From: Tenacibaculum sp. M341
Lineage (GTDB): Bacteria; Bacteroidota; Bacteroidia; Flavobacteriales; Flavobacteriaceae
Assembly (NCBI RefSeq): GCF_004337695.1
Contig: NZ_SJXJ01000017.1
Coordinates: forward strand, 27,837-91,836
DNA: 64,000 nucleotides
Reading direction: 5' to 3'
Below are positions 43,142-52,145 of this stretch, one piece after another. Both the position numbers and the translations under genes were made by a program. The notes below the pieces were generated by a model. The model was not told the origin of the DNA. It was given only the letters and a program-made list of their open reading frames with translations, and ran no database searches. Positions within the stretch are counted from its first letter, which is position 1. The number at the start of each line of letters is the position of its first letter.

Positions 43142-44236
43142 TCAATTTTCCTTCTGTCCCATGCTCATTAAGTATGCTTTTAAAAACGGATTTATATTCC
43201 CGTCCATCACAGCGTCTACATTACCAGTCTCATGAGCTGTTCTAACATCTTTTACTAATTTATAAGGATGCATTACGTAATTACGAATTTGACTTCCCCA
43301 TTCATTTTTCAATTTATTAGCTTCAATATCAGCTCTAGCCGCTAATCTTTTTTGTAATTCAATTTCGTATAACTGCGATTTCAGCATTTGCATAGCTGTA
43401 GCTCTGTTATCGTGTTGTGAACGCGAATTAGAACACTGAATTTGAATTCCAGTAGGTTTATGTAATAACTGAACTTTAGTTTCAACTTTGTTTACATTCT
43501 GTCCACCAGCTCCACTTGATCTAGCTGTTGTAATTTCAATATCAGCAGGATTTACTTCAATTTCAATCGTATCATCAGCTACAGGATACACATACACAGA
43601 AGCAAAAGAAGTATGACGCTTAGCATTACTATCAAAAGGAGAAATACGAACTAAACGATGTACACCATTTTCACCTTTTAACCATCCGAAGGCAAAATCA
43701 CCATCAAACTCTAAGGTAACCGTTTTAATACCTGCAACATCACCAGCTTGATAATTTAAAGTTTTAACTTTCAAACCTTGCTTTTCAGCCCACATCGTAT
43801 ACATACGTGTCAACATTTCTGCCCAATCACAACTTTCAGTACCACCAGCACCTGCAGTAATTTGAATAGTAGCACTTAAATTATCACCTTCATCAGAAAG
43901 CATGTTTTTAAATTCAATATCTTCTAAAAAAGTACTCGTTTTTTCAAATTGCTCATCTACTTCAGCATCTTCAACTTCTCCTTCTTTATAAAAATCGTAT
44001 AGTACATTTAAATCTTCATATAAAGAAACAACCTCATTGTAATCATTTACCCACTTTTTCTTTAAACGCAAAGATTTCATTAGTGTTTCAGCCTCTTTTG
44101 GATTGTTCCAAAAATTAGGATCAGCAGTTTTTTCTTCTTCATTAGATATTTCAATTAATTTCTTATCAATATCTAAATACCCTTTTAATTTGTCAACGCG
44201 TTCAGCGATATTTTTAAGCTGTTCATGTGTAATCAT
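43142..44236 (-). CDS. prfB: Peptide chain release factor 2, single frame
   Basis: Releases nascent chains at UAA and UGA. 364 aa read in one frame. Codon-recognition motif [13 protein letters not shown] and the peptidyl-hydrolysis loop [13 protein letters not shown] are intact. At the place where many bacteria have an internal TGA and a +1 frameshift (after GYL) the codons are GGG TAT TTA GAT, so no frameshift is needed. A -7 box lies only 6-13 bp before the ATG. Confidence 0.96.
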   Translation of the reverse strand: MITHEQLKNIAERVDKLKGYLDIDKKLIEISNEEEKTADPNFWNNPKEAETLMKSLRLKKKWVNDYNEVVSLYEDLNVLYDFYKEGEVEDAEVDEQFEKTSTFLEDIEFKNMLSDEGDNLSATIQITAGAGGTESCDWAEMLTRMYTMWAEKQGLKVKTLNYQAGDVAGIKTVTLEFDGDFAFGWLKGENGVHRLVRISPFDSNAKRHTSFASVYVYPVADDTIEIEVNPADIEITTARSSGAGGQNVNKVETKVQLLHKPTGIQIQCSNSRSQHDNRATAMQMLKSQLYEIELQKRLAARADIEANKLKNEWGSQIRNYVMHPYKLVKDVRTAHETGNVDAVMDGNINPFLKAYLMSMGQKEN

Positions 44237-44241
44237 AGCTG

Positions 44242-44249
44242 CAAAAATA
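44242..44249 (-). promoter_or_regulatory. -7 box of prfB, predicting a leaderless mRNA
   Basis: Minus strand reads TATTTTTG (TAnnTTTG) ending 5 bp before the ATG; with the usual 5-7 nt to the start point, transcription would begin at about the start codon. Confidence 0.5.
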
Positions 44250-44305
44250 ACTTAAAAAAAAGATTTAGTATTTTTATTCGCGCTTAAATCTAACCAAAAA
44301 GTAAA

Positions 44306-46687
44306 ATGAAAAAAATAACTACTTTTTTAACGATATTCTTAGTCTCAATATCTGTATACAGTCAGTTTTTTTCTAATAAAAAAGGAATTACCAAATATGA
44401 AGGATATATTCCGTTTTATTACGATGAAAATACCGATAAAATATACTTAGAAGTATCAAAATTAAACACTGAATTTTTATATGTAAACGCTTTATCTGAA
44501 GGAGTTGGTTCTAATGACATTGGGTTGGATAGAGGACAGTTAGGGGGAGGAGTTGTGGTAAAATTTCAAAAAGCAGGAAATAAATTATTATTGATTCAGC
44601 CCAACCAAGATTACAGAGCAATAACAGATAATGAAGAAGAAAAACAATCGGTAAAAGAAGCGTTTGCAAAGTCTGTTTTATTCGGATTTAAAATTAAAGA
44701 ACAACAAAACGGACGCTATTTAATTGATGCAACAGACTTTTTAATGAGAGATGCACATGGAGTGGTAGATAGATTATCTGGAAGAAATCAAGGTAATTAT
44801 AAATTAGATAAAAGTAAAAGTGCGATTCATTTAGAAAGAACAAAAGCATTTCCTAAAAATGTAGAGTTTGATGTATTATTAACTTTTAAAGGAAAAGCGA
44901 AAGGATATAACATAAGAAGTGTAACTCCAAACTCATCGTTGGTATCTGTACATCAACATCATTCGTTTGTTGAATTACCAGATGCTAATTACACACCAAG
45001 AATTTATGATCCTCGTTGTGGCTCATGGCAAATGACTTATATGGATTATGCTACACCTATTGATCAACCAATTGTAAAACGATTTATTTATCGTCATCGA
45101 TTAGAAAAGAAAAATCCGAAGGCAAAAATTAGTGAAGCTAAAGAACCGATTATTTATTATTTAGACAGAGGAACTCCTGAACCTGTAAGATCAGCTTTAT
45201 TAGAAGGAGGAAGATGGTGGAATCAAGCATTTGAAGCTATTGGTTATAAAGATGCTTTTCAGGTAAAAATGTTACCAAAAGAAGCAGATCCGTTAGATGT
45301 TCGTTATAATGTAATACAATGGGTACACCGTTCAACAAGAGGATGGAGTTATGGAGGTAGTATTTCTGATCCTAGAACAGGAGAAATTATAAAAGGTCAT
45401 GTAAGCTTAGGTTCATTGCGTATTCGTCAGGATTTTTTAATTGCTCAAGCATTAAAGGCTCCTTATAAAAAGAATGATGGAGATGATACTTTTGCATTAG
45501 AAATGGCATTGGCAAGAATTCGTCAATTATCTGCTCATGAAATAGGACATACTTTAGGATTTGCACACAACTTTGCAGCAAGTACCAATAATAGAGCTTC
45601 TGTGATGGATTATCCGCACCCAAAATTCACATTAAAAAATGGAAAAATTGATTTTTCTGATGCTTATGATACTAAAATAGGAGATTGGGATAAGGTAACA
45701 GTTGCTTATGCGTATCAAGATTTTGTTAGTAATGAGGAAGAAGAATTACAGAAAATTTTAACTAGTGCTTTTAGTAGAGGTTTACGATTCATAACTGATG
45801 CAGATGCCCGACCAAAAGGAAGTGCACATGCATATGCTCATTTATGGGATAATGGAGAAAACGCTGCGGACGAACTAAAGAAAGTGTTAGCATTGAGAAA
45901 AGAAGCGATCACAAACTTTTCTTTAGACAATATTAAAACGAAACAACCATATTCAGTTTTAGAAGATGTTTTTGTGCCGTTGTATTTTTTTCATAGATAC
46001 CAAGTAGATGCAGCTTCAAAGTTGGTTGGAGGTTTAGATTATACCTATGCAGTAAAAGGGCAAAAAGAGGTTGTGGTTAAAAGAATTGAAGGTAGTATTG
46101 AAAGGCAAGCATTGAAAGCATTATTACAAACAATTGATGTAAATGAAATAGCAATTCCTAAACGATTATTAAAACTTTTTCCACCAAGAGCTTATGGTTA
46201 TAACAGAACCAGGGAAAGTTTTAAAAGTAATACTGGTGTAGCTTTTGATGCGTATGGAGCAGTACAAACTGCAAGTGAGTTTACTTTAGGTTTTTTATTA
46301 CATCCTCAGAGAGTAAATCGATTGATTCAGCATAAAAGTTTAGATAATAATCAACTAGGATTAGAAGAAGTTATAGATGAGTTATTAAAAATAACTTTTC
46401 ATCAAAGTTTTAAAAATACATATTATCAGGCTTTGCATGAGATTGTTAAGAAGGAGGTATTACAAGCATTATTTGTTTTAAATAGTGATGAATCTCTTTA
46501 TTTTCAGGCGAAGGCAATTTTAAATTACAAATTAGATAATTTAGCTTCTCAATTAAAACAAGATCAAAAATCATTGATGAACAAAGAATATGTGAAAATG
46601 ATTAATGACTATCAAAAGAATCCATCTAAATTTAAAAAGAAAAAGGCTCCTAAAATTCCAGATGGATCTCCAATTGGGATGGATTAG
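44306..46687 (+). CDS. Exported zinc-dependent metalloprotease (DUF5117/DUF4953 type)
   Basis: 793 aa. Signal peptide 1-19 (MKKITTFLTIFLVSISVYSQ). The N-terminal domain (residues ~30-240) has YEGYIPFYYDENTDKIYLEV and GLDRGQLGGGVVVKFQKAG, typical of this Bacteroidetes family. The zinc-binding motif is LSAHEIGHTLGFAHN near residue 410, i.e. HExxHxxGxxH, followed by the Met-turn-like ASVMDYPHPKF. A long C-terminal helical domain follows. No T9SS sorting domain, so it is likely periplasmic or cell-associated. It stands alone, divergent from prfB. Confidence 0.88.
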   Translation: MKKITTFLTIFLVSISVYSQFFSNKKGITKYEGYIPFYYDENTDKIYLEVSKLNTEFLYVNALSEGVGSNDIGLDRGQLGGGVVVKFQKAGNKLLLIQPNQDYRAITDNEEEKQSVKEAFAKSVLFGFKIKEQQNGRYLIDATDFLMRDAHGVVDRLSGRNQGNYKLDKSKSAIHLERTKAFPKNVEFDVLLTFKGKAKGYNIRSVTPNSSLVSVHQHHSFVELPDANYTPRIYDPRCGSWQMTYMDYATPIDQPIVKRFIYRHRLEKKNPKAKISEAKEPIIYYLDRGTPEPVRSALLEGGRWWNQAFEAIGYKDAFQVKMLPKEADPLDVRYNVIQWVHRSTRGWSYGGSISDPRTGEIIKGHVSLGSLRIRQDFLIAQALKAPYKKNDGDDTFALEMALARIRQLSAHEIGHTLGFAHNFAASTNNRASVMDYPHPKFTLKNGKIDFSDAYDTKIGDWDKVTVAYAYQDFVSNEEEELQKILTSAFSRGLRFITDADARPKGSAHAYAHLWDNGENAADELKKVLALRKEAITNFSLDNIKTKQPYSVLEDVFVPLYFFHRYQVDAASKLVGGLDYTYAVKGQKEVVVKRIEGSIERQALKALLQTIDVNEIAIPKRLLKLFPPRAYGYNRTRESFKSNTGVAFDAYGAVQTASEFTLGFLLHPQRVNRLIQHKSLDNNQLGLEEVIDELLKITFHQSFKNTYYQALHEIVKKEVLQALFVLNSDESLYFQAKAILNYKLDNLASQLKQDQKSLMNKEYVKMINDYQKNPSKFKKKKAPKIPDGSPIGMD

Positions 46688-46770
46688 TTTAGTACTAAGT
46701 ACTCAGTATTTAGTACAAAGTTTAAAGATATAAAGCGATTATAAAAAATAAAGGTTGTTTAAAAATATGG

Positions 46771-46796
46771 TGTCAGTTCGAGCGCAGTCGAGAACA
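46771..46796. repeat. REP-like imperfect palindrome
   Basis: TGTCAGTTCGAGCGCAGTCG followed by AGAACA. GTTC...GAAC and TCGA...TCGA pair within it. This word is GC-rich compared with its surroundings and I recall it as a frequent extragenic repeat in flavobacteria. Confidence 0.5.
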
Positions 46797-46869
46797 GTAT
46801 TATGAAGAGTTTTATTACAGACAACTTAATTTAAAATAAAAAATAATTACCAAATAATAAAATATAAGA

Positions 46870-47889
46870 ATGACAATAAACTTAATAAGCGATACCGTTA
46901 CAAAACCTACTAAAGGTATGTTGGATGCTATGATGACTGCCGAGGTAGGAGATGATGTTTTTAATGCTGACCCTACGGTAAATAAGTTACAAGAAAAAGT
47001 AGCTGCTATGTTTGGAAAGGAAGATGCTTTATTTTTTCCTTCTGGAACGATGGCAAATCAAACAGCGATAAAGTTACATACGCAACCTGGAGATCGAATG
47101 TTTTGTGATAAATGGGCGCATGTATATAATTATGAAGGTGGAGGTGCGGCTTTTAATTCGGGAGTAACTTCTTGTTTAATTGATGGTCATAGAGGAATGT
47201 TTACAGCAGATCAATTAAAAAGTTTAGTATCTGGAAGAAATGATATTCACACACCGTATAGTAGATTGGTTTGTGCTGAAAATACTACGAATAAAGGAGG
47301 AGGAGCTTGTTGGGATTTTGAAGAGTTAAAAAAGATTCATAAAGTAGCTAAAGACAATAATTTGGCATATCATTTAGATGGAGCTCGTTTGTTTAATGCC
47401 TTAGTAGCTAAAAATGAAACTACTTTACAATATGGAGAATTATTTGATACAGTTTCAATTTGTTTATCTAAAGGTTTAGGAGCTCCCGTAGGTTCTATAT
47501 TAGTAGGAAGTAAAACAGATATGGAAAAAGCATTGCGTGTTCGTAAGTTATTTGGTGGAGGAATGCGTCAGGCTGGATATTTAGCAGCAGCAGCAATTTA
47601 TGCATTAGATAATCAAGTAGAACGTTTAGCAGAAGATCATAAAAAAGCCAAGGAAATAGGTAAGGTTCTTGAAAGTTGTAACTATGTTAAAAAAGTAGAG
47701 CCTATTGAAACAAATATTGTCATTTTTTATGTAGAAGATTCTATGAATCCGGATGATTTTATGCATAAACTTCAAGAGAAAGGAATTTTATTAATTTCTA
47801 TGGGAGAAGGAAAAATTAGAATTGTAACACATTTAGATTATACTGATGATATGCATGAGGAGTTATTAAAAGAGTTGAAGAGTTTTTAA
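46870..47889 (+). CDS. ltaE: L-threonine aldolase
   Basis: PLP enzyme cleaving threonine to glycine and acetaldehyde. 339 aa. N-terminal NLISDTVTKPTKGMLDAMMT, ALFFPSGTMANQTAIK near residue 60, AYHLDGARLFNA near residue 168 with the PLP-contacting Asp, and the Schiff-base Lys in SICLSKGLGAPVGS near residue 201. Typical length. Monocistronic; terminator ~90 bp downstream. Confidence 0.93.
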   Translation: MTINLISDTVTKPTKGMLDAMMTAEVGDDVFNADPTVNKLQEKVAAMFGKEDALFFPSGTMANQTAIKLHTQPGDRMFCDKWAHVYNYEGGGAAFNSGVTSCLIDGHRGMFTADQLKSLVSGRNDIHTPYSRLVCAENTTNKGGGACWDFEELKKIHKVAKDNNLAYHLDGARLFNALVAKNETTLQYGELFDTVSICLSKGLGAPVGSILVGSKTDMEKALRVRKLFGGGMRQAGYLAAAAIYALDNQVERLAEDHKKAKEIGKVLESCNYVKKVEPIETNIVIFYVEDSMNPDDFMHKLQEKGILLISMGEGKIRIVTHLDYTDDMHEELLKELKSF

Positions 47890-47970
47890 TGTAACAATGT
47901 TTTTTCAGTTATCAAGTATCAATAAGCAATGCTGATTTTTGATAACTGTTTACTGATAATTTTTAAAAGA

Positions 47971-48014
47971 AAAAAGTCCTCACAAGTTTCAAAAAGCTGT
48001 GAGGACTTTTTATA
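47971..48014 (+). terminator. Terminator of ltaE
   Basis: AAAAAGTCCTCACA and TGTGAGGACTTTTT are perfect arms around a 13-nt loop. Confidence 0.85.
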
Positions 48015-48190
48015 TAAACAGAACGATGCTATTTAAACTAATTAGGAGTTGCTTTTTGATACTGGTGTTGCGTATTAAAAAACTTCAAGCTTCTGGTCAA
48101 AAATAGTATCATCCCTCTTTTCTCTTCTCTGAAATACACCAAAACTTAGATAAAAAAAACTATTTTTATGGAATATCAATCATAAAATCT
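48015..48190. other. Rest of the 301-bp gap between ltaE and the beta-lactamase gene
   Basis: Upstream part (47907-47960) is TTATCA-type AT-rich repeat. Downstream of the terminator, 48048-48122 holds a 24-codon minus-strand frame (MILFLTRSLKFFNTQHQYQK...) that may be a relic. A weak TATTTTTA box near 48161 may start the beta-lactamase message. Confidence 0.3.
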
Positions 48191-49015
48191 ATGCGAAACA
48201 CTATTTATTTTCTGTTACTAATTGTAGTTTTCTTTTCATGTAAAAAAGAAGAAGTAAAGAAGAATTTACAGCCGTCGAAAATAGTTGTAAAAGAGTTTCA
48301 GAAAATTATTGATGAAGCCAATGTTTCAGGATCTATTCTTATGTATGATGTTCAGGAAAAGAAATGGTTTTCAAATGATTTTGATTGGGCAGCAATAGGA
48401 AGGTTGCCAGCTTCTACATACAAAATAACAAATTCAATAATCGCTTTGGAAACAGGAGTTGTAGAGAATGATAGCACTATATTGAAATGGAATGGAGAAG
48501 AACGAAGAATGAAAGTTTGGGAGCAAGATTTAATTTTTAGAAAAGCATTTCATTATTCATGTGTGCCTTGTTATCAGGAAATAGCAAGAAAAATAGGTGT
48601 AGAAAGAATGAATTTGTATTTGAATAAATTACAATATCATGATATGAAAGTGGATTCCACTTCAATAGATACGTTTTGGTTGGTAGGAGATTCTAAAATT
48701 AATCAATATGAACAGATAGATTTTTTAAAGAGATTTTACGAATCTAAATTGCCTATAGCAAAACGTACCGAAAATATAATGAAAAAATTAATGGTTATAG
48801 AGGAGAATAATCGATATAAAATTAGTGGGAAAACAGGTTGGGCAATTAGAAATGGGAAAAATAACGGTTGGTTTGTTGGATATGTTGAAGTGAAAAATAA
48901 AGTATATTACTTTGCAACTAATATAGCTCCAAAAGAAAGTTTTAATATGGAATTATTTCCTAAAATAAGAAAAGAAATTACTCATAAAGCCCTTGAATAT
49001 ATGAAGGTATTATAA
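48191..49015 (+). CDS. Class D beta-lactamase-like lipoprotein
   Basis: 274 aa. SPII signal with Cys17 (VVFFSCKKE). Active-site Ser75 is in S-T-Y-K78, the second motif S123-C-V125 is in HYSCVPCYQEIARKIG, FWLVGDSKINQYEQ has the class D Trp at 163, and K214-T-G216 opens GWAIRNGKNNGWFVGY. The YGN motif is replaced by Y149-H-D. These place it in the OXA/BlaR-sensor superfamily; absence of a BlaR membrane domain favours an enzyme. As a lipoprotein it would be anchored in the envelope. Hydrolytic activity is not proven. Confidence 0.85.
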   Translation: MRNTIYFLLLIVVFFSCKKEEVKKNLQPSKIVVKEFQKIIDEANVSGSILMYDVQEKKWFSNDFDWAAIGRLPASTYKITNSIIALETGVVENDSTILKWNGEERRMKVWEQDLIFRKAFHYSCVPCYQEIARKIGVERMNLYLNKLQYHDMKVDSTSIDTFWLVGDSKINQYEQIDFLKRFYESKLPIAKRTENIMKKLMVIEENNRYKISGKTGWAIRNGKNNGWFVGYVEVKNKVYYFATNIAPKESFNMELFPKIRKEITHKALEYMKVL

Positions 49016-49038
49016 TCTTTTGATTAATGAAAAAAGTT

Positions 49039-49083
49039 AAAATAAGAGTTGAAAAATGATATTTTTTCAACTCTTATTTTTTT
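49039..49083. terminator. Bidirectional terminator between bla and DUF4132 genes
   Basis: AAAATAAGAGTTGAAAAA pairs with TTTTTTCAACTCTTATTTT across ~6 nt, T/A runs on both sides, between convergent genes. Confidence 0.9.
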
Positions 49084-51637
49084 ATCCTCTATTTATTTGA
49101 CTTGTAATTGTAGTATCGGTTATTTTGGTGTCTTCAGCCAATAAAAAAGCTTTACTTAATACAATAGACAATCCTCGATCACCTTCAAAAGGAATGAATA
49201 ATTTATCAGTTGTACTATCGGCAGATCTGGAAGGGACAATACATAAATATTGATCGTTAGGTTCCATTAAAATATTACCACTACCAATATGAATTTTATA
49301 GGTTCTTAAATCTCCTCTAACAATCAAGAATTTTCCATCAATATGGGCTTTCTTCTTAATCTTAGTAAGTCTAGGTAACAGTCTTTCTAAAATTGTTTTT
49401 CTCGTTTTAGCAATTTCATTTAAGTCACCAAAAGAATAAGACGTCCAGTAATCTCGGTGTGTTTGTCTAGCGCCATTATTATCTCTCCATTCAGGATCAT
49501 TACCAACACTAGCTACACCTACAAAGAGATCTACATCTCTCATAATTTCTGAGAACACAATTTTAGGAACGTTTATTAAATCTATGATATTTCCATCGGC
49601 ATCGTTAAACCGAACCTGATCTGTAGCAATATATAGCCAAATACCAGTATCATTAATAGCATCATAATCGTTTAATTCATCTATCCAAAATTCAGCAGTA
49701 ATATTATGTTCAGGTAAAAACTTAGCACAAATTTGATTTTCAATACCATCGTCATAAGCTCCCATTAAAGAGTATTTCCAATCTCTCATAACAGCCAATG
49801 TTTTAAATTGATGTTGTTTTAAAATATGAGCTGCCATTCTATTTGAATAGTTTCTGGTATTTATTTCAGCATCAGTAAGTATGTATAATTCGCGATATGC
49901 TTGTTTAATAGGTTGTTTTAATTGAATTGACATCATTTTTTCGCGCCAATCAATAATTTCTTGTTCATTTGAAAATACAGGATGCCAAAGTTGTACTTGA
50001 CAATCACTGTCAATCCAGTCAATTATTTCGCCATTACTATTTGTCCACTTGTTATCAATAAGAAGTACGTTTTCACTTTTATCATTTTTAATGAAAGTCC
50101 AAATTAATTTTGTAGCAATGTATTGTACTAAACCATGTTTTAGATAGTATTTTTCAAAAGAGGTATAATCCCAAGTTCTATTTAAAATAAATTGGTTGTC
50201 TATTCTTTGTTTTTGAGAAGAAAAAACTTTCTGAATTTCTTTTACTTCTTTTCTTACTTCTTTTAATTTAGTGGTAAGTGAAGCAGTGTTTTTAACAACT
50301 GAAGGAACCGATTTAATGGTAGTACCATCGGGTTTAAACCATTGTTGTTTTACTTTGGTTCCATCAATAAAAACAGTTAATTTATAATCGTTAAAATCAA
50401 TTGTTTTTTCACTATAGACCAATCCAAAATCAGGAACCGACATTTCTTTTAACTCTTCAACAGAAACATTGTATTTTTTAGCTCCTTCGGATAGATATTT
50501 GTCAATTGTTTTTTTGATGTTATTTTGTTTTAACTTCAATTTTAAACGAGATAACGCACCTAAACCATCTTTTCCTCTCATATTACCCAGCGTATAGGCG
50601 CAGGCATTACCAACTCCAGCAGCAGCAGGTCCAATGCCTGGCATTTTAGTGTATGCTTTTTCAAGTAATCGACTAATGATGGCTATAGTTTCTTTGTCAG
50701 AAAATATATCCATTGTCCAAACAACACCTTTGATAAACTGTTTAGAAGGATCGCATAAATATTCATAGTAAGTATAATCATGTTCAGATCCGTTCTGATA
50801 TGTATAGGTTTCAGTTTGCTCTAAAATAGCCTTGTTTAATGCTGCATTTAGAATTTTTTGTCCTATTTTTCTATAGTTATCTTTCCCAAAAGCGTTGATA
50901 TATTCTGAGACTTCTTGTTTAAATTTCTGAGTAGGTTTTCCTCCGTTAGCATTATTTACGAGCGTTAATAAATTATGGAGTTCTTTAGATTCGTTGTAAT
51001 CACTAATCACATCATTAACTTCTTCACCAATATCTTTTGTCATTAATTTAAAAACAACAAAATCATCCTTAGATTGAATGATGTTAAATAGTTTAGTTAA
51101 TGATTTTTTTAAGTCCGTACCCCAATAACGATTGCTTTTTTCTTGAAAAGCTTTCCACTGAACAACTTCTTGAATATAATTTTTCAAGTTTTCAGAAAGC
51201 TCATTCTTTTTTAAGTATTTTTCTATTTGTTGTATAGCGTAGTTAATCGGATATTCTTCTAAAGAAACATAATTTTTATAATTATTTAATTTAGTAAGAG
51301 AATCATTTAATGTTTTGAAAAATAAAATCCATTCATCTTCATTGTAAGAATGATTTCTTCTCATTAAGATATTTAATAAAGCAGTGGAAGCATCACCATT
51401 CCTTTTGTGTTCATACCTTTGTTCATCTGTTATATCTTTATGAAGTTGTAACAATCGTTCTTTTTCAATATAACCGATTAAGCTTAACATAAACGGTTTT
51501 AAGAAAGCTGATTTTTCTTTTTTTAATTTTTCACAAACTTCTATACCAGAAATATCACTCGGAGAATAGATATACATTCTTTTAGCGTTAATTTTTTTAA
51601 CGGCAGCCTCTATTTTTTCAAAATTTTGCATAGCCAA
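49082..51637 (-). CDS. DUF4132 (MolR-like) protein
   Basis: 851-aa soluble protein. Features of the DUF4132 family: a helical N-terminal half, MPGIGPAAAGVGNACAYTLG near residue 335, a central DUF4132 segment with DYKLTVFIDGTKVKQQWFKP and KQPIKQAYRELYILTDAEIN, and a conserved C-terminus (GSGNILMEPNDQYLCIVPSR). There is no WGR domain, unlike E. coli MolR/YehI. The cofactor and activity are unknown; related proteins in other bacteria occur with MoxR ATPases, which are absent here. It begins 5 bp after a small protein with a C-terminal Gly-Gly, its evident partner. Confidence 0.8.
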   Translation of the reverse strand: MAMQNFEKIEAAVKKINAKRMYIYSPSDISGIEVCEKLKKEKSAFLKPFMLSLIGYIEKERLLQLHKDITDEQRYEHKRNGDASTALLNILMRRNHSYNEDEWILFFKTLNDSLTKLNNYKNYVSLEEYPINYAIQQIEKYLKKNELSENLKNYIQEVVQWKAFQEKSNRYWGTDLKKSLTKLFNIIQSKDDFVVFKLMTKDIGEEVNDVISDYNESKELHNLLTLVNNANGGKPTQKFKQEVSEYINAFGKDNYRKIGQKILNAALNKAILEQTETYTYQNGSEHDYTYYEYLCDPSKQFIKGVVWTMDIFSDKETIAIISRLLEKAYTKMPGIGPAAAGVGNACAYTLGNMRGKDGLGALSRLKLKLKQNNIKKTIDKYLSEGAKKYNVSVEELKEMSVPDFGLVYSEKTIDFNDYKLTVFIDGTKVKQQWFKPDGTTIKSVPSVVKNTASLTTKLKEVRKEVKEIQKVFSSQKQRIDNQFILNRTWDYTSFEKYYLKHGLVQYIATKLIWTFIKNDKSENVLLIDNKWTNSNGEIIDWIDSDCQVQLWHPVFSNEQEIIDWREKMMSIQLKQPIKQAYRELYILTDAEINTRNYSNRMAAHILKQHQFKTLAVMRDWKYSLMGAYDDGIENQICAKFLPEHNITAEFWIDELNDYDAINDTGIWLYIATDQVRFNDADGNIIDLINVPKIVFSEIMRDVDLFVGVASVGNDPEWRDNNGARQTHRDYWTSYSFGDLNEIAKTRKTILERLLPRLTKIKKKAHIDGKFLIVRGDLRTYKIHIGSGNILMEPNDQYLCIVPSRSADSTTDKLFIPFEGDRGLSIVLSKAFLLAEDTKITDTTITSQINRG

Positions 51638-51642
51638 ATGGT

Positions 51643-52026
51643 TTACCCTCCAACAAGAGGAGTTAGTTTTACAAAAGAAACGGTAGTAGCTTTGTCTACT
51701 AATATTTTTTGATCTAAACTTTCAACTTGCTCATCATCAACTAAAATAAAAAAGCCATTATTTTGAAAGGCATCTAAAGCAACATATACTTGCTTTTCAA
51801 TATCAATTTTAGGTCGTTTTTTATTATTTAGTCTTGTTTCTAAATTTGAAGGTTGTACCAAGCCTTTTTTGTAAGTATCAGCATTTTGTAAATATTTTTC
51901 TACTTCTTCTGTTACTCTAGCTTTTATTAATTCAGATACACTAATATATTCTTCTTGAAATTTTAAAGTAATTTCATTTAAAATGTCACCGTTTAAGGCT
52001 TCATCTTTAATACTAATACTATTCAT
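51643..52026 (-). CDS. Ubiquitin/MoaD-like fold candidate ending in Gly-Gly, partner of DUF4132
   Basis: 127 aa, soluble. The order of elements suggests a beta-grasp (ubiquitin-like) fold: strand ISIKDEA, strand NEITLKFQEEY, helix ISVSELIKARVTEEVEKYL, a ~30-residue insert, helix DIEKQVYVALDAFQ, strand FFILVDDEQVESL and final strand TTVSFVKLTPLVGG. The protein stops right after Gly-Gly, as in MoaD, ThiS and mature ubiquitin. It starts an operon with the DUF4132 gene. No E1-like ThiF/MoeB, JAB protease or ligase gene is in the window. The fold assignment is my inference from pattern, not from a search. Confidence 0.55.
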   Translation of the reverse strand: MNSISIKDEALNGDILNEITLKFQEEYISVSELIKARVTEEVEKYLQNADTYKKGLVQPSNLETRLNNKKRPKIDIEKQVYVALDAFQNNGFFILVDDEQVESLDQKILVDKATTVSFVKLTPLVGG

Positions 52027-52145
52027 AAGTCAATAATTTCCTACTAAAATAGTTAAAAATTATATAACCAGTTTGTATGAATTTGTTTGATTTGAGTGGT
52101 CGGAAGTAAATAAATCAACTCTTAAAATTTTAAAAAAATGTTCAT

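Noticed and set aside
44180-44236. Programmed frameshift site in prfB
   Set aside because: Looked for an internal TGA after GYL; the frame is continuous and no frameshift is required.
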